Positions 32,867-42,323 of a stretch of DNA of 64,000 nt are shown here, in pieces. Within the stretch, counting starts at the first letter, position 1. Each line of letters begins with the position of its first letter. Location of the stretch: NCBI GenBank assembly GCA_037447655.1, contig JBBHKE010003002.1, forward strand, positions 190,802 to 254,801, written 5' to 3'. A program made the position numbers and the translations under genes. Source of the stretch: Zygnema cylindricum. Taxonomy: Eukaryota; Streptophyta; Zygnematophyceae; Zygnematales; Zygnemataceae. The notes beneath the pieces are model-generated. The model did no database searches, was not told the DNA's origin, and was given only the letters and a program-made list of their open reading frames with translations.

Positions 32867-33000
32867 TTAATCCCTAGACTTATATAAATTTCCTGTAAAC
32901 CTGAAGATAGCCTAGGTAGCCATGGCTCTAGCTTCCTCTCCAATTTCTCAGTGACTGCGACAAGTTTGAGAGTTGGAGAGAGAAGTTAGAGGTAGACTGC

Positions 33001-33039
33001 TGAAGCTGTGAGACCTCCATTGGCCCTCAGAGTATGCAG
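33001..33039 (-). repeat. misplaced LTR terminus inside S3
   Basis: These 39 bp match the last bases of a copia LTR (sense CTGCATACTCTGAGGG, as at the S2 end) and sit in the U3 part of S3, between ACTGC and TGCCTC. S1 and Cop-A lack them. Confidence 0.75.
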
Positions 33040-33101
33040 TGCCTCGGCTTCTTTATTTTTATTCAGACCTAGAAAATACTTAAAAACCATTAATTTCTAC
33101 A

Positions 33102-33972
33102 CCCACGTGAACGGAACTGATTTTTTCAAGAGTTCATTTAGTAGTGATGCAAGTGTGCTAAAACTAGGAACGAACCTCCGATAATAATTGGCTAACCTTA
33201 GGAATGCACGCAGGCTAGGCAAATCAGTTGGGGCCGGTAGTTTATTAATCGCTTCCACTTTTACTTATAATGGGTTAATTCCCTCGGACGAGATAAAATG
33301 CCCAAGATATGGTACACTTTCGGCCCCGAAAGTGCATTTGGCAAGATGACATTTGAGTCCTACCTTTTTTAACTCCTTCAAGTCCCACTCTATATACACT
33401 GCATGTTCCTCTATAGAGGCTGAAGCGATGATTAGATCGTCGATATAGCAACGGGAAAACTTACATCCCCCCAAAACTAAGTGCATGACTTTGTGGAATA
33501 TTGCTGGTGCATTTTTTAGTCCAAAGAGCATAATCACCCATTCCCAACGTCCGTCACTACCCCAAAATGCAGTCTTGTGTCGATCTTTTTCCTCTATTTC
33601 CATTTGATTAAACCCTTGTCGCAGATCTAGGATGCAGAAATATTTAGCTTCTCCAACGTGATAAAAAATGTCCTCGGCCAATGGCATTCAATGTCGATCC
33701 TGGATTGTATGTGAATTTAGTTCTCGATAGTCCCCTCACATGCGACATTCTGTAAAATTACCCTTGGCGTTTTTTTTACGAGGCATGACAGTGGGTGCCG
33801 CAAAGGTGGAATCGGACCTATAAATCAGATCAGCCTCTTCTAATTCCGCGCATCGTTTGTCTACGGATTCCCATTCAGTTTGTGATACACGATGCTTGGG
33901 CTTAAATATGGGTCTGTCATCTTCCAAGTCAATAAACATTTTGTAAGTGGTGTGTCGACCTAAGTCTTTCAT
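33102..33972 (-). pseudogene. gypsy reverse transcriptase (Gyp-1)
   Basis: RT on the minus strand. It begins MKDLGRHTTYKMFIDLEDDR with CAELEEADLIYRSDSTFAAP. After stops near 33735 and 33688 it continues with YFCILDLRQGFNQMEI, MLFGLKNAPAIFHKVMH and CYIDDLIIASAS, the catalytic box in YIDD form near 33425-33445. YLGHFISSEGI and INKLPAPTDLPSLRAFLRLA follow to the S3 junction. The catalytic residues look intact. Confidence 0.92.
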
Positions 33973-34107
33973 GGAGAAAACAAACGCATATATGTTTGGT
34001 TAATGACTTCATCTAAAATTTCGTGGCTCGACTCTTCCAGGTCAATAGACATTTTGTAAGTGGTGTGTCAACCTAAGTCTTTCATGGAGAAAACGAACGC
34101 GTCTATG
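33928..34107. repeat. tandem duplication in Gyp-1 between methyltransferase and RT
   Basis: A segment with GTCAATARACATTTTGTAAG, TAAGTCTTTCATGGAGAAAA and ATGACTTCATCT occurs twice, first at about 33928-34047 and again at 34048-34107 continuing after S4 at 35015. S4 landed in the second copy. Confidence 0.75.
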
Positions 34108-35014
34108 TGAAATTATGTGATCTCCATTAACCCACAAAATTAGCAGCCTATGTAAAGCCTCTAGGATAATATTTTCCCCTTTCACTTTCTCACTCAATAA
34201 GTGCCGCCCAGGCACACAAATATTCTGACCACCCTCACCTCTGTGAGGACAAGACTCCCTTGAGTCAAACGCAAAAAGAATCACTGAATTTGCTCCCTTG
34301 AGAAGTAAGTTATGGCTGGCCAAAGATGGCCTATAAATACAAAAGGTCACCTGGAGAGAGGCGCCTCAAATACGCTAAGTCCCTTAACTCCTACTCATAA
34401 CTACCTACTACTCTACCCTAGGCCAATCAAAAGAGTGTATAGTACAAAAAGTTACAGTGGCCGATTGTACTTATTGTACGACCATTGTACAACATGGCAT
34501 TTTGGTTGACACTTGTCAACTTGGGAGCCATCGTTCTTCCTCCCATCTTTCCCGGCGTCCAATGATGTGTCGCCACGTGGCAAAGCGCGCCGCGCTGTCC
34601 GGAAGCCGCCGAAGATTCATTCGGGTTTGGCGGGGGTGACGAAGGCCGTCTGATCATATAATTTACACGGTTAGATTCGCGTCCGCGAGCGTCGTTTGAC
34701 TATAGATGACGTTTCGTCAATTTTGGTCTGTTTAAGTAAAAGTGACGTTTCGATAAGACTTTAATTAATAACCGAACCATATATGTGTATCGTTTCGTTA
34801 ACGCCTAAGTGGATAAGGCGTACGTCTACATAATACCCAGTAGACCTAGGTTCTAATCCTGCAAAAGGCGACATTTTTGTAATTTATCAATCTGTCTGAT
34901 TGCCTGCCTGTCTGTCTGTTTCTTTCTGACTATAGGGCAGCTATGGTGACTCTCTCCCTCTCTTTACTATAGAGTCTAAATTAAGAATTGAATATTAATT
35001 ACTTCTTTTCAACA
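34108..35014 (-). repeat. solo LTR S4 (907 bp)
   Basis: Cop-D type LTR with ends TGAAATTATG and CTTTTCAACA. Flanks CTATG and TTATG match at 4 of 5 bases. Confidence 0.88.
34797..34880 (+). other. antisense tRNA-like block in S4 (tRNA-Arg-like)
   Basis: GCCTAAGTGGATAAGGC (34803-34819) closely resembles a plant tRNA-Arg D-arm, with GTCTA/TAGAC as a possible anticodon stem and B box GGTTCTAATCC at 34849-34859. A TTTTTG run follows. Confidence 0.68.
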
Positions 35015-35456
35015 TTATGTTCGGTTTATGACTTCATCTTAAAGTTCGTGTTCTGGTTTTGTCAGTCCCGCTCCGATTTTCTATGTCGGTTTTTCTGGTG
35101 TGGTGATGGTCATGGCTTCCAATGCCTTTGCAAATTCTAGCTTATCATCCGCTTTTAATGAGTGTCCCAACTCATACTCGAATGGGAGCTGATGCAAACA
35201 ATTTACTACATGATGTTAACTTCTAGATGGAAATGCAGCTATCGAGTGTGTTGATGCCCGTAACGGTACTTGAGATCTAGCAGCCATGTATGCAGGGAGA
35301 GACCAACTCATGTGACTAGGTTCCAAAAAATCATAAATAGTGTGATCTGTGTTAGACTTAGCGGGGGAAGGAAAAAGGGAAAGCTGAAAAATTGTACCCT
35401 GGAGAGAAGGTGAGGATTTAGATGTTTAGTGTTTGAATGGTATATGCCCCCTCCAC
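35015..35456 (-). other. Gyp-1 spacer between methyltransferase and RT
   Basis: No recognisable domain. It continues the second copy of the tandem duplication at its left end, then non-coding-looking or decayed linker sequence. Confidence 0.5.
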
Positions 35457-36438
35457 CTAATTGAGACGGATGGTTCTGGGCGTATCTACCGGTTGCGAAC
35501 CCATGCCCAAGAAAAATGACAGTGATAGGGGATCCATAACACGACCAAGAAAGATGCAGCGCTGCCTCTCGGTGAGTCTCGGAGCAGCAGTGGTGCCTGA
35601 GATGAAATGTGTATTCTGCAGCATGCCCAATCCGTTATGGGAATATGCGTGAGAGTGCGGATATGCGACTTGTGTGGGGAGTGCACGTAATGGTTGGGCA
35701 GGGATGTTAAGACAAAAAGCAGTGGATAGTCTTTCTGGATACATGTCTGGACCTTATGAAATGGAAGAAGTGCATCCTGAATGGACATGTCAGGTGGTTG
35801 GACAGCGAAGTTAGCTTCTCGGAGCCGGCCTATGTCCACTAGGTTAGTCCATTTGGATCCAACCCGGTGGGCCAGCGAACCGTGGCGTGCGGCCTCAATG
35901 ATCAGTGATGGTCCTATTAATGATTTAATGCGTTTAAAATATGCGAGAACTGTGGGTCGAGGGTCATAATAAGCAGCGACATTTTCCTAAACATATCCAA
36001 AAAGACGGTTCAGTTTTTGAAGAAGTGGATAAGACGCACCACCTTGAAAATTAACTTAGAACGTGGATCTACCAGATCTAAACCTTTCTTGGCCTTAGAC
36101 ATACCATGACATTCCCATCTAGCAAAAAACAGATTGATTGGTTCCAATTCCAACAAATGGTGATTTCCTATTAGGCGGATATCCTGTGGTAGGGCCGAAT
36201 GGACGTCGTGAAAAGCGGACTGGGGTAATAGGTGTGGATATTGTTGATGCAAGATTTGAAAGTGGTGAAGCTGAGTGCGTCTAGCCAAAAGATCAATTTC
36301 TACCGAATAATAATGTTTAATAAGAAGCCCGTTCCGCAGGCAAGAGAGAAATGAAGTACCAATTCCTAGGAAAAGGTCTAAGATAACGAGACCATTCGGG
36401 TGAGGTTGTAGACTGACCGGTTTCCATTTAATGGGCAC
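35457..36438 (-). pseudogene. C5-cytosine DNA methyltransferase domain in Gyp-1
   Basis: On the minus strand the first 142 codons read as a C5-methyltransferase N-half. They show motif I as ILDLFLGIGTSF (about 36358-36384), the acidic motif SVEID (about 36295-36308), and the catalytic-loop region FFARWECHGMSKAKKGLD with the Cys at about 36108, then DPRSKLIF. After a TGA near 36010 and a frame change, ENVAAYYDPRP gives motif VI with a stop just before it. HGSLAHRVGSKWTNL resembles the DNMT3 segment around its SPAHRAR motif. A last shift leads to APRLTERQRCIFLGR near the C-terminus. The enzyme would methylate cytosine; this copy is dead. Nearest type is probably DNMT3-like. Confidence 0.8.
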
Positions 36439-36826
36439 GAACCCGGAAGAATTCGTTGTAATGGAGGGTGGATTAGGAATACTAGATAAGGGAATTGGTG
36501 TAGTAAATTTGTATAGTTGGTCAAAATTTGACGAGTTAATGATAAATCCGGGTGTACTAAATAATTATGGTAAACCCAGGATCTAGTGAGATTTCGTCTG
36601 CTGTTAGAGATTCAAGGATGTCTGCACCGATGTCAATCGCGGCATAGGCTGGCAAAATCAGCGCAGTATCAGCCGTAGTAGGCATGGGTTGCCAGGCCGA
36701 GATAAAAGGTAAGCAAATTTTACGTTACGGAAAGTTGTTCTTTTTGTACGAAAATGTTTGATTATGAATATTAACCTTCCCCCAACTCGGAAAATGACGT
36801 CTTGACCGACCAAGCATTCATAATCA
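36439..36826 (-). other. Gyp-1 spacer between protease and methyltransferase
   Basis: Decayed coding-like sequence without a domain I can name. It probably held the C-terminal part of the protease frame. Confidence 0.5.
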
Positions 36827-37531
36827 CTACACTTGGTGACTAAGGCGTAAGCATAGATTTCTGCGAAAACCGGTCGTTGAAAGACTCTGGAATTGAAAAC
36901 GGATTGGTTCTATCATAATACCAAAGACCGACTCTGGGGTACCTGCGGAAGATAACAGGCGTGTGGCGGTCGGCTGTAGTTTATCTGCGGTAAGACCTAT
37001 TTTGATGGCAAAATTGGACCCAAGGATAATTAGTTTTGCACCTGTATCCATGAGAGGTAATGTCAAGGCAACCCCATTAACTGTGAACAAGCCCAATTTG
37101 TTATCTAGGAAACTGATGTGAGGAGTGAGGCTATAACGCTCTTCTAGGGTAATAGCTTGAAGAGAGACGGCATTATGATGATTTTCAAATGCTTGTAACG
37201 CAACTATTGAAGGAGTTAGATCTAGAGATTTTTCGTTGCTAACCGGCTCGAGGAGCATGGCGGACATGATTGACAAACGTTCTTTGACCTTATAGGTGTC
37301 TTGTATGCTCCTCTCCAGAATTGTTAATGCTTCAGTAATGATGCTTGAGGCCGTTTCTGGAATAGGTGAGCGGGGTTCTTTAGCAAATGATAATGGGATA
37401 CGCGTGTTAATGGATTTTGACTTGCGATTATGATCGGGAGTCCTTTTAAACTGAGCTGCCCATCGTTGTACAGTTGACTCCTGAAGATATCGCCCAGCAA
37501 AAGAGGGCATATGGACCACAGTTTGAGCCAT
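36827..37531 (-). pseudogene. gypsy protease region (Gyp-1)
   Basis: A 234-codon stretch. After a Gag-Pol linker it reads VALTLPLMDTGAKLIILGSN, whose DTGA (about 37036-37048) is a retroviral-type aspartic protease active site, and LTADKLQPTATRLLSSAG behind it. The frame is lost at 36827. Confidence 0.85.
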
Positions 37532-37603
37532 TCCAGTTAATTACGGTTTGACCTGCCCCATAAGAGGGGCAAACTCCTCTTTCATCATGGCCGCCAGGGA
37601 AGC

Positions 37604-38395
37604 CTACATCTCGGCATCCTCTCGGTCCCTCCTGCTGATTTTTGGAGGGTTGTCTTTCTTCACCCCTTTGGGTGGAGTAACCAATTTTGTCGAGCGAGCA
37701 CGTATACCACCGTTTTTGATTTGATTTTGATAATTGAAATCAAGATTTTTAATGTGACATCGATGTACATAATGACCTGTTTGGTTACAATGAGTACACG
37801 TGGCAGTCTTATCTAGACAGCTGCGTGCGTCATGACCATTGTTACCACATCGAAAGCATATACGAACACTAGGGGTCGTTGGTAATGTTCCCATGGCTTG
37901 GGCCCTTGGAGGTCTCGGATTGGGCCATGGATTGCGTGGATAAGGATTAGGATTCGGGTTTGCATTAGGAAAAGACTTAGGTTGCTCACGAGCGTCCCAC
38001 CAGGTGGTCTGCATTTCATACCATACGGCATATTCTCGAGCCTGATTGAAAGTAAATTTGAGGCCATATGCCTCAGTCAAATGGCTTTAAATGAAACGTC
38101 GAGATTGGGTGGGAAATTGCCCCACAAATTTTTGAACTGCCTCTGCGTCTAACATAAGATCTAATAGTGCTTCACGTAATGTTTCCATACGTGCTCGCAA
38201 TGGCGGAGCGGTTTCACCTAGCCGACGTTCGAAATTCATTAGTTCTTTGACCTGATCAGGACTTTGCATTCGGTACTCTTCCTGTAATAAATTGAAGACA
38301 AATGATACCGAATCTCTTAGAGGAACCATCATTACAGGGCGAGCGGGAATTGCTGCCCGAGCCGCAACAGGGATTAGATAAGGGACCTTAGGTAT
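37604..38395 (-). pseudogene. gypsy gag with two zinc knuckles (Gyp-1)
   Basis: Gag on the minus strand. The N-part (SFVFNLLQEEYRMQS, ALLDLMLDAEAVQKFVGQFP) ends in a stop at 38087. The next piece has FNQAREYAVWYEMQTTWWD, a Pro/Asn-rich linker and two knuckles, CFRCGNNGHDARSC and CTHCNQTGHYVHRC (about 37755-37865), which bind RNA in this family. The gag start is lost where an LTR fragment joins at 38396. Confidence 0.88.
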
Positions 38396-38596
38396 TGTTG
38401 TTCTACAACCACCGTTGCAGGCGGTGAACCAGCAGTAGTAGTGGAAGTAGACATGAAAAACAGCAGAAACTATCAAAGTACCTACTCAACAGCCAACTTA
38501 GATCTGACACAAAATATGACTTCTAGATTCAACCGACAACTCATCCATGAAACTATCAAAGACGACAAAAAGTACAGATGAAGGTGATGATGACGN
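38396..38596 (-). repeat. diverged Cop-E-type LTR fragment beside the gap
   Basis: The sense end GTAGAACAACA at 38396 and the upstream ATG head (MSTSTTTAGSPPA) match the Cop-E LTR end. Sequence before the ATG is much more diverged. The fragment is cut by the assembly gap at 38597. Confidence 0.8.
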
Positions 38597-38606
38597 NNNN
38601 NNNNNA
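38597..38606. other. assembly gap (10 N)
   Basis: Ten N bases between two unrelated LTR fragments; the real missing length is unknown. Confidence 0.99.
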
Positions 38607-39110
38607 GTTATGGCGCGTAAACAAAGCATTCACTTTGTTTATGGCGCGTACATAAATGTTTCACTTACGAAACAAATGCGCGGTATTGAGTTTTAGTCCG
38701 TACCGTAATCCGTACTTTATATATTACCGGATCTATGTATCCCGTAATCTATTATAGTTAAATGAATTATCGTACGTATACATATTTAATTAATTATCAA
38801 ACTATATACTACGTAACATTAATCCTAGACTTAACGGCTAAGGCTACCGGCTATTTCCTGTCTGCCGGCCGGTAGGTACAAGGATCAATTTCTGTCACCG
38901 GCACATACCTTTTAAATAAATAAACCCGAACTAATATAAATTTCCCGTAAACCTGAAGATAGCCTAGGTAGCCATGGCTCTAGCTTCCTCTCCAATTTCT
39001 CAGTGACTGCGACAAGTTTGAGAGTTAGAGAGAGAAGTTAGAGGTAGACTGCCTCGGCTTCTTTATTTCTATTCAGACCTAGAAAATACTTAAAACCATT
39101 ATTTTCTACA
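38607..39110 (-). repeat. LTR fragment S5
   Basis: Cop-A type LTR, 5' (sense) half, starting TGTAGAAAATAATGG at 39110 and cut by the gap. It interrupts Gyp-2. Confidence 0.88.
38825..38912 (+). other. antisense tRNA-like block in S5
   Basis: GACTTAACGGCTAAGGC, CCGGC/GCCGG arm and a decayed T-arm AGGATCAATTTCT, then CTTTTAAA. Confidence 0.55.
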
Positions 39111-39114
39111 CCGC

Positions 39115-39321
39115 ATACCCTGTTACCGCCCATTCAGGGTGCCTTGGACAAGTAAGAGGTGGAGGAGATCCTTCAATCGCGTCGCTTTCGAAATTCTAAC
39201 TCCACACAATATTTGGTGAGTTGGAAAGGCTACAGATGTTGAAGATGATTCTTGGGTTGACGAGAGAGATCTACATTCATCTGATTTGATACGCCAATTT
39301 ACGCAGAGTGCAAACACTTAG
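39115..39321 (+). pseudogene. chromodomain at Gyp-2 integrase C-terminus
   Basis: LLPPIQGALDK and a stop, then EVEEILQSRRFRNSN, TQYLVSWKGY and, after a one-base shift, VEDDSWVDERDLHSSDLIR to a TAG at 39319-39321. The aromatic and acidic residues of a chromodomain are present. In chromoviruses this domain reads histone marks and steers insertion into heterochromatin. Confidence 0.87.
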
Positions 39322-39781
39322 CTTAACCGGAAGGGCAATCGCAAAGGACGAGATAAAGGAACGAATTGCAATCTCACAACCATCGCAATCATCTTGGGGA
39401 CTCGGCGAAGGAACGCAGCGACGATAATGACGGACCGCAGCGCGCTGGTTGCACAGCCACCGAAGCGAAGCATAGCAGCGGTGCTGTTAGAGAATCGCAG
39501 CGCCACCGCTGCGCTGGCAGGAAATCCCAACAGCGCAATTGTGCATGAAAACATTGGTGGCCACGAACCCGTGTTTTTCGTCGGAGCAACGCAATTTAAA
39601 AAATGTTGGACGTTGCGATACCCTCGCACCCTGCGACGTTTGGAAAAGTCCAATAGTGAAACCCTTAACCCTCGCGGGTAAAGTCGCTATCAACATTCAT
39701 GACCAACCTAGTCTAAGCAGATTGTAGAGCGTCTCGTTCTACACAGCTGGCTTACCATCACTACTCGAATTACTTGAATAA
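39322..39781 (+). other. Gyp-2 region after the chromodomain
   Basis: GCAGCG-rich sequence with short frames on both strands and no recognisable product. Confidence 0.5.
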
Positions 39782-40015
39782 TCCTGCACCAGCGGTCATT
39801 CAGCCGCAATCAAAGAAGCGGCTGCACCAGAGGTAGGGGAGGACCATGTTCGGGAGCGGATCACCCGAAGATGCTTGGCAGCGGCGAACCATCAGATTGC
39901 CTTGCTGGAGACTCGATGTAAGCAGCTCCAAAGTCAATTGGACACGCTACGACAAGAATTCGAGGAGTACCGTGAGGAGACATACAGGATACTCCAGCAA
40001 CATCAGTTCCCTTAA
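39782..40015 (+). CDS. coiled-coil reading frame near Gyp-2 3' end
   Basis: 78 codons open after a stop, without an ATG at the head, ending at TAA 40013-40015. The C-terminal half, with QIALLETRCKQLQSQLDTL and RQEFEEYREETYRILQ, has heptad-like spacing of Leu, Ile and Tyr and should form a coiled coil. It lies between the chromodomain and the LTR. It could be the end of a longer frame or an extra 3' gene; I do not recognise a family. Confidence 0.45.
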   Translation, partial: SCTSGHSAAIKEAAAPEVGEDHVRERITRRCLAAANHQIALLETRCKQLQSQLDTLRQEFEEYREETYRILQQHQFP

Positions 40016-40090
40016 GTAAGTGAGTATCAGCGGGACGCTGAATCCTTAGTAGGAAGCATTATAACGGGGTTACACAGAATTGTACACTAT

Positions 40091-40472
40091 TGTTGAGGAC
40101 AAGGCTGCTGTAGTTGCTGTTTCATAGCAGCGCAGCTGCGACGACAGAGTAGCGCAACATAGCAACGTAGCAACTTAGTATTGTAACATAGCAACGCATT
40201 GTAGCAGTATAGCAACGCCGCAGAATGTACATTTGACTACATTGTTCTATAAGATATTTGGATAGATCGTGGTTGACCGAGAAGGTCCACGCGTACATAA
40301 GGATAGTACCTAGTTGACTAGCAGCTGATTAGTTTAAATAGTGCAGTAAACCTAGTCAACAACAGACTCTTTTGAGTAGACCTTCACAGCGAGCTTTCAA
40401 CTTGTAATCTTCTTCCGAATAATAAAGCTCAACCTTTATCCTTGTGGGTTGTGTACTCTTGCTGTTGCTACA
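40091..40472 (+). repeat. 3' LTR of Gyp-2 (382 bp)
   Basis: TGTTGAGGACAAGG to GTTGCTACA. Rich in AGCAACG/GCAGC units; AATAAA at 40421-40426 is a likely polyadenylation signal. Confidence 0.75.
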
Positions 40473-41229
40473 AGGAGATCCTTATAGTCTTTCCGTTGTG
40501 CATTGGGGTGTGTTGTGATTTACCTTGTCCCTTGTTACACTCATATTTAGAAAGGTACAATAATTGAGCAGAAGTAAACATTCCATCTTGCTGATGATAC
40601 ATTTTATTTAGCTTCCCACTTTCATATATCCGAGCAAATACATTATCCACCTCATCTCTTTTCCATCCATAAAAAAATTGATTCCCCGCTTGCAATTGAA
40701 CCAGCCACCCCATCTCCAATCTGCAACACACACCCAAATGCTATCCTTTTTAGGGGTACATCTTCATAAATGACATCACTCCCATTAGTGATGTCAAAAC
40801 CATTACCCCCAAAGTTTATCCTTAAATCAAGAGTCCCCACTAGGTTCCTCATGAAATCTACATCTTCCGAGCTCATATTTCTATCCATGATGAATACCCC
40901 ATTTTTTTAACTATCTTCACTCTCTCCCATGAAATTCTTTCCACTATCACTTTCTATTTTTATTCTCAATAAATATTTCCCCACCCTGAACATTTCATTA
41001 AATATTCCTCTTCTCCTTTATCTTTTAAAACCCCCTCTAGAATTAATACTCCCCTTTCCTCGAAATCCGTTGAAGTATCCCTTTCCGACCAGTTTTTAGC
41101 TTCTAAAATATCTATAAAACTATCCTCAATATTTTGAACTCCCTCAAGTATCTCCTCTCTCATTACTTCCCTTATACCTCTAAAAGCACACTTTTGCTTT
41201 CGTGAAATTTCTGTGTGTTTTCTTTCTTT
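40473..41229 (-). pseudogene. RT/RNase H tail of Cop-G (deletion derivative)
   Basis: Minus strand reads REEILEGVQNIEDSFIDILE, then an RT-end-like segment, then MDKNMSSEDVDFMRNLVGTL with NFGGNGFDITNGSDVIYED, which aligns with the start of copia RNase H (YLVGTRELWLHLGG, DITTWSDASYGD). The catalytic Asp region remains; STMEAEYMA and CDNQAAI are absent or decayed. The same arrangement is in Cop-I and Cop-J. Confidence 0.8.
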
Positions 41230-42323
41230 CCCATATTATCCATACGGAGACGCTATAAAATATCTTCATCCTCGTTCTCCTCTTCCCCTTGTTCCTCCTC
41301 ATCAACATTCCAACTACTAATTTCTTCCAAACAAGGACATTCCTCTATATAGTGACCTAGCTCCCTACAAAAGAAGCAAACCCCCTTTTTCAAAGCTCCA
41401 TTTTCTTTTCCTCTCCCTTTTTTTCAACCAAAATTCCGATAAGGTTTACCTTTGTCTTTCTTCCTCTCATCATGTTTCCGCTCGTCACCGTCATTCCTCT
41501 CATCTCGCTTACGCCACTCACCACCAGGTGTTAGTGCAATCACCTTGTTACTTCCCCTACAAAGCTCCAAATTGCTTTCCCTCACAAGAATTTTCCACAT
41601 TGTAATGCTCCCAATCCATGAAGAGCCATCCATTTTCTACATACAGTTCATGATGTTGTCGTACTTATTTGGGAGTTTCATGATTAGTGTGTAAATCTTT
41701 CTCTCCTCGAATTATACATATCTTGCACTAGCTAGCTCAATATATAACCCAGCAATATCATTGCAAAACTCTATCATGCTACCGCCTTTTTAAACATAGG
41801 CCCATATTTCATGTTTTACTAACTGCTGCCTCAGTAAAGTATCACTCTTATAAATCTGAATTAGTGTTTCCCAGATTTTTGAAGACTAGGTTATGTTTAA
41901 AAGAGTGATAGCTATGGACTTAGACACATTTCTAAGCATGAGATGTTTTGCTATAGTGTTCTAATACTCCCAAATTCTTCTATTAGTTTCTCATTTTTAG
42001 TTATAACCCCTACAAGTGGGACCGTAGCCGAGAGCCTAGCTCCCCTCATCATAGGTGTTCCTTTTCCTTTCTCCCATTTCCCCCCTTCTATGGCAATGAT
42101 TTTCCCTTTACCTTGTGTAGCATCTGAAATCCGGTTGGTTTTCAGGGAAACCCAATATGAATCTTCGTTGTGAGCTCCACCAAAGCTTGGTGGCAAACAC
42201 CTCACTTGTCCCGAAACAAATCCCTCTAATTGCTTTTCGAAAAGCAATCCCTCTTTTGTAAACTCCCAATAAGTGAAGTCTTTTTCATCAAACATAGGCA
42301 CCCTAGATGGTTAGCTTATAACC
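41230..42323 (-). pseudogene. gag remnant of Cop-G
   Basis: Gag begins at the PBS with MPMFDEKDFTYWEF and KQLEGFVSGQVRC, then breaks into fragments. The part before the knuckle is Arg/Lys/Asp-rich (EWRKRDERNDGDERKHDERK), and the knuckle near 41340-41385 is CFFCRELGHYIEEC-like. Confidence 0.82.
42309..42323 (-). promoter_or_regulatory. primer-binding site of Cop-G, decayed
   Basis: Sense GGTTATAAGCTAACC directly after the LTR end; three mismatches to the tRNA-iMet anticodon-arm complement. Confidence 0.55.

Larger units (their letters stand above)
32013..33101 (-). repeat. solo LTR S3 (1089 bp)
   Basis: Exact CCCAC duplication at 32008-32012 and 33102-33106; removing it joins Gyp-1 RT and RNase H in frame. 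Cop-A type, but with an extra 39-bp piece at 33001-33039. Confidence 0.95.
14851..38395 (-). mobile_element. Gyp-1, Ty3/gypsy element with DNA methyltransferase and PHD-like finger
   Basis: The oldest layer of this part of the window. Its own pieces are 35015-38395, 33102-34107, 30351-32012, 24253-24413, 16014-16074 and 14851-14966, about 6.4 kb in all. They read on the minus strand as gag with two zinc knuckles, aspartic protease, C5-cytosine methyltransferase, RT, RNase H, integrase and a PHD-like finger. The reading frame continues across the S1, S3, Cop-D and Cop-E insertions once one target copy is removed, which supports a single element. No LTR of its own is visible; both ends are lost. 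Confidence 0.88.
39111..40472 (+). mobile_element. Gyp-2, gypsy chromovirus 3' end with LTR
   Basis: Integrase tail, chromodomain, a short 3' reading frame and a 382-bp LTR. Its 5' part is hidden by S5 and the gap. The right end abuts Cop-G at 40473, which it interrupts. Confidence 0.83.

Noticed and set aside
34797-34880. A functional tRNA-Arg gene
   Set aside because: D-arm and B box are tRNA-like, but the acceptor stem does not pair well, the anticodon loop is too long, and the block recurs inside LTRs. Treated as tRNA-derived LTR sequence.
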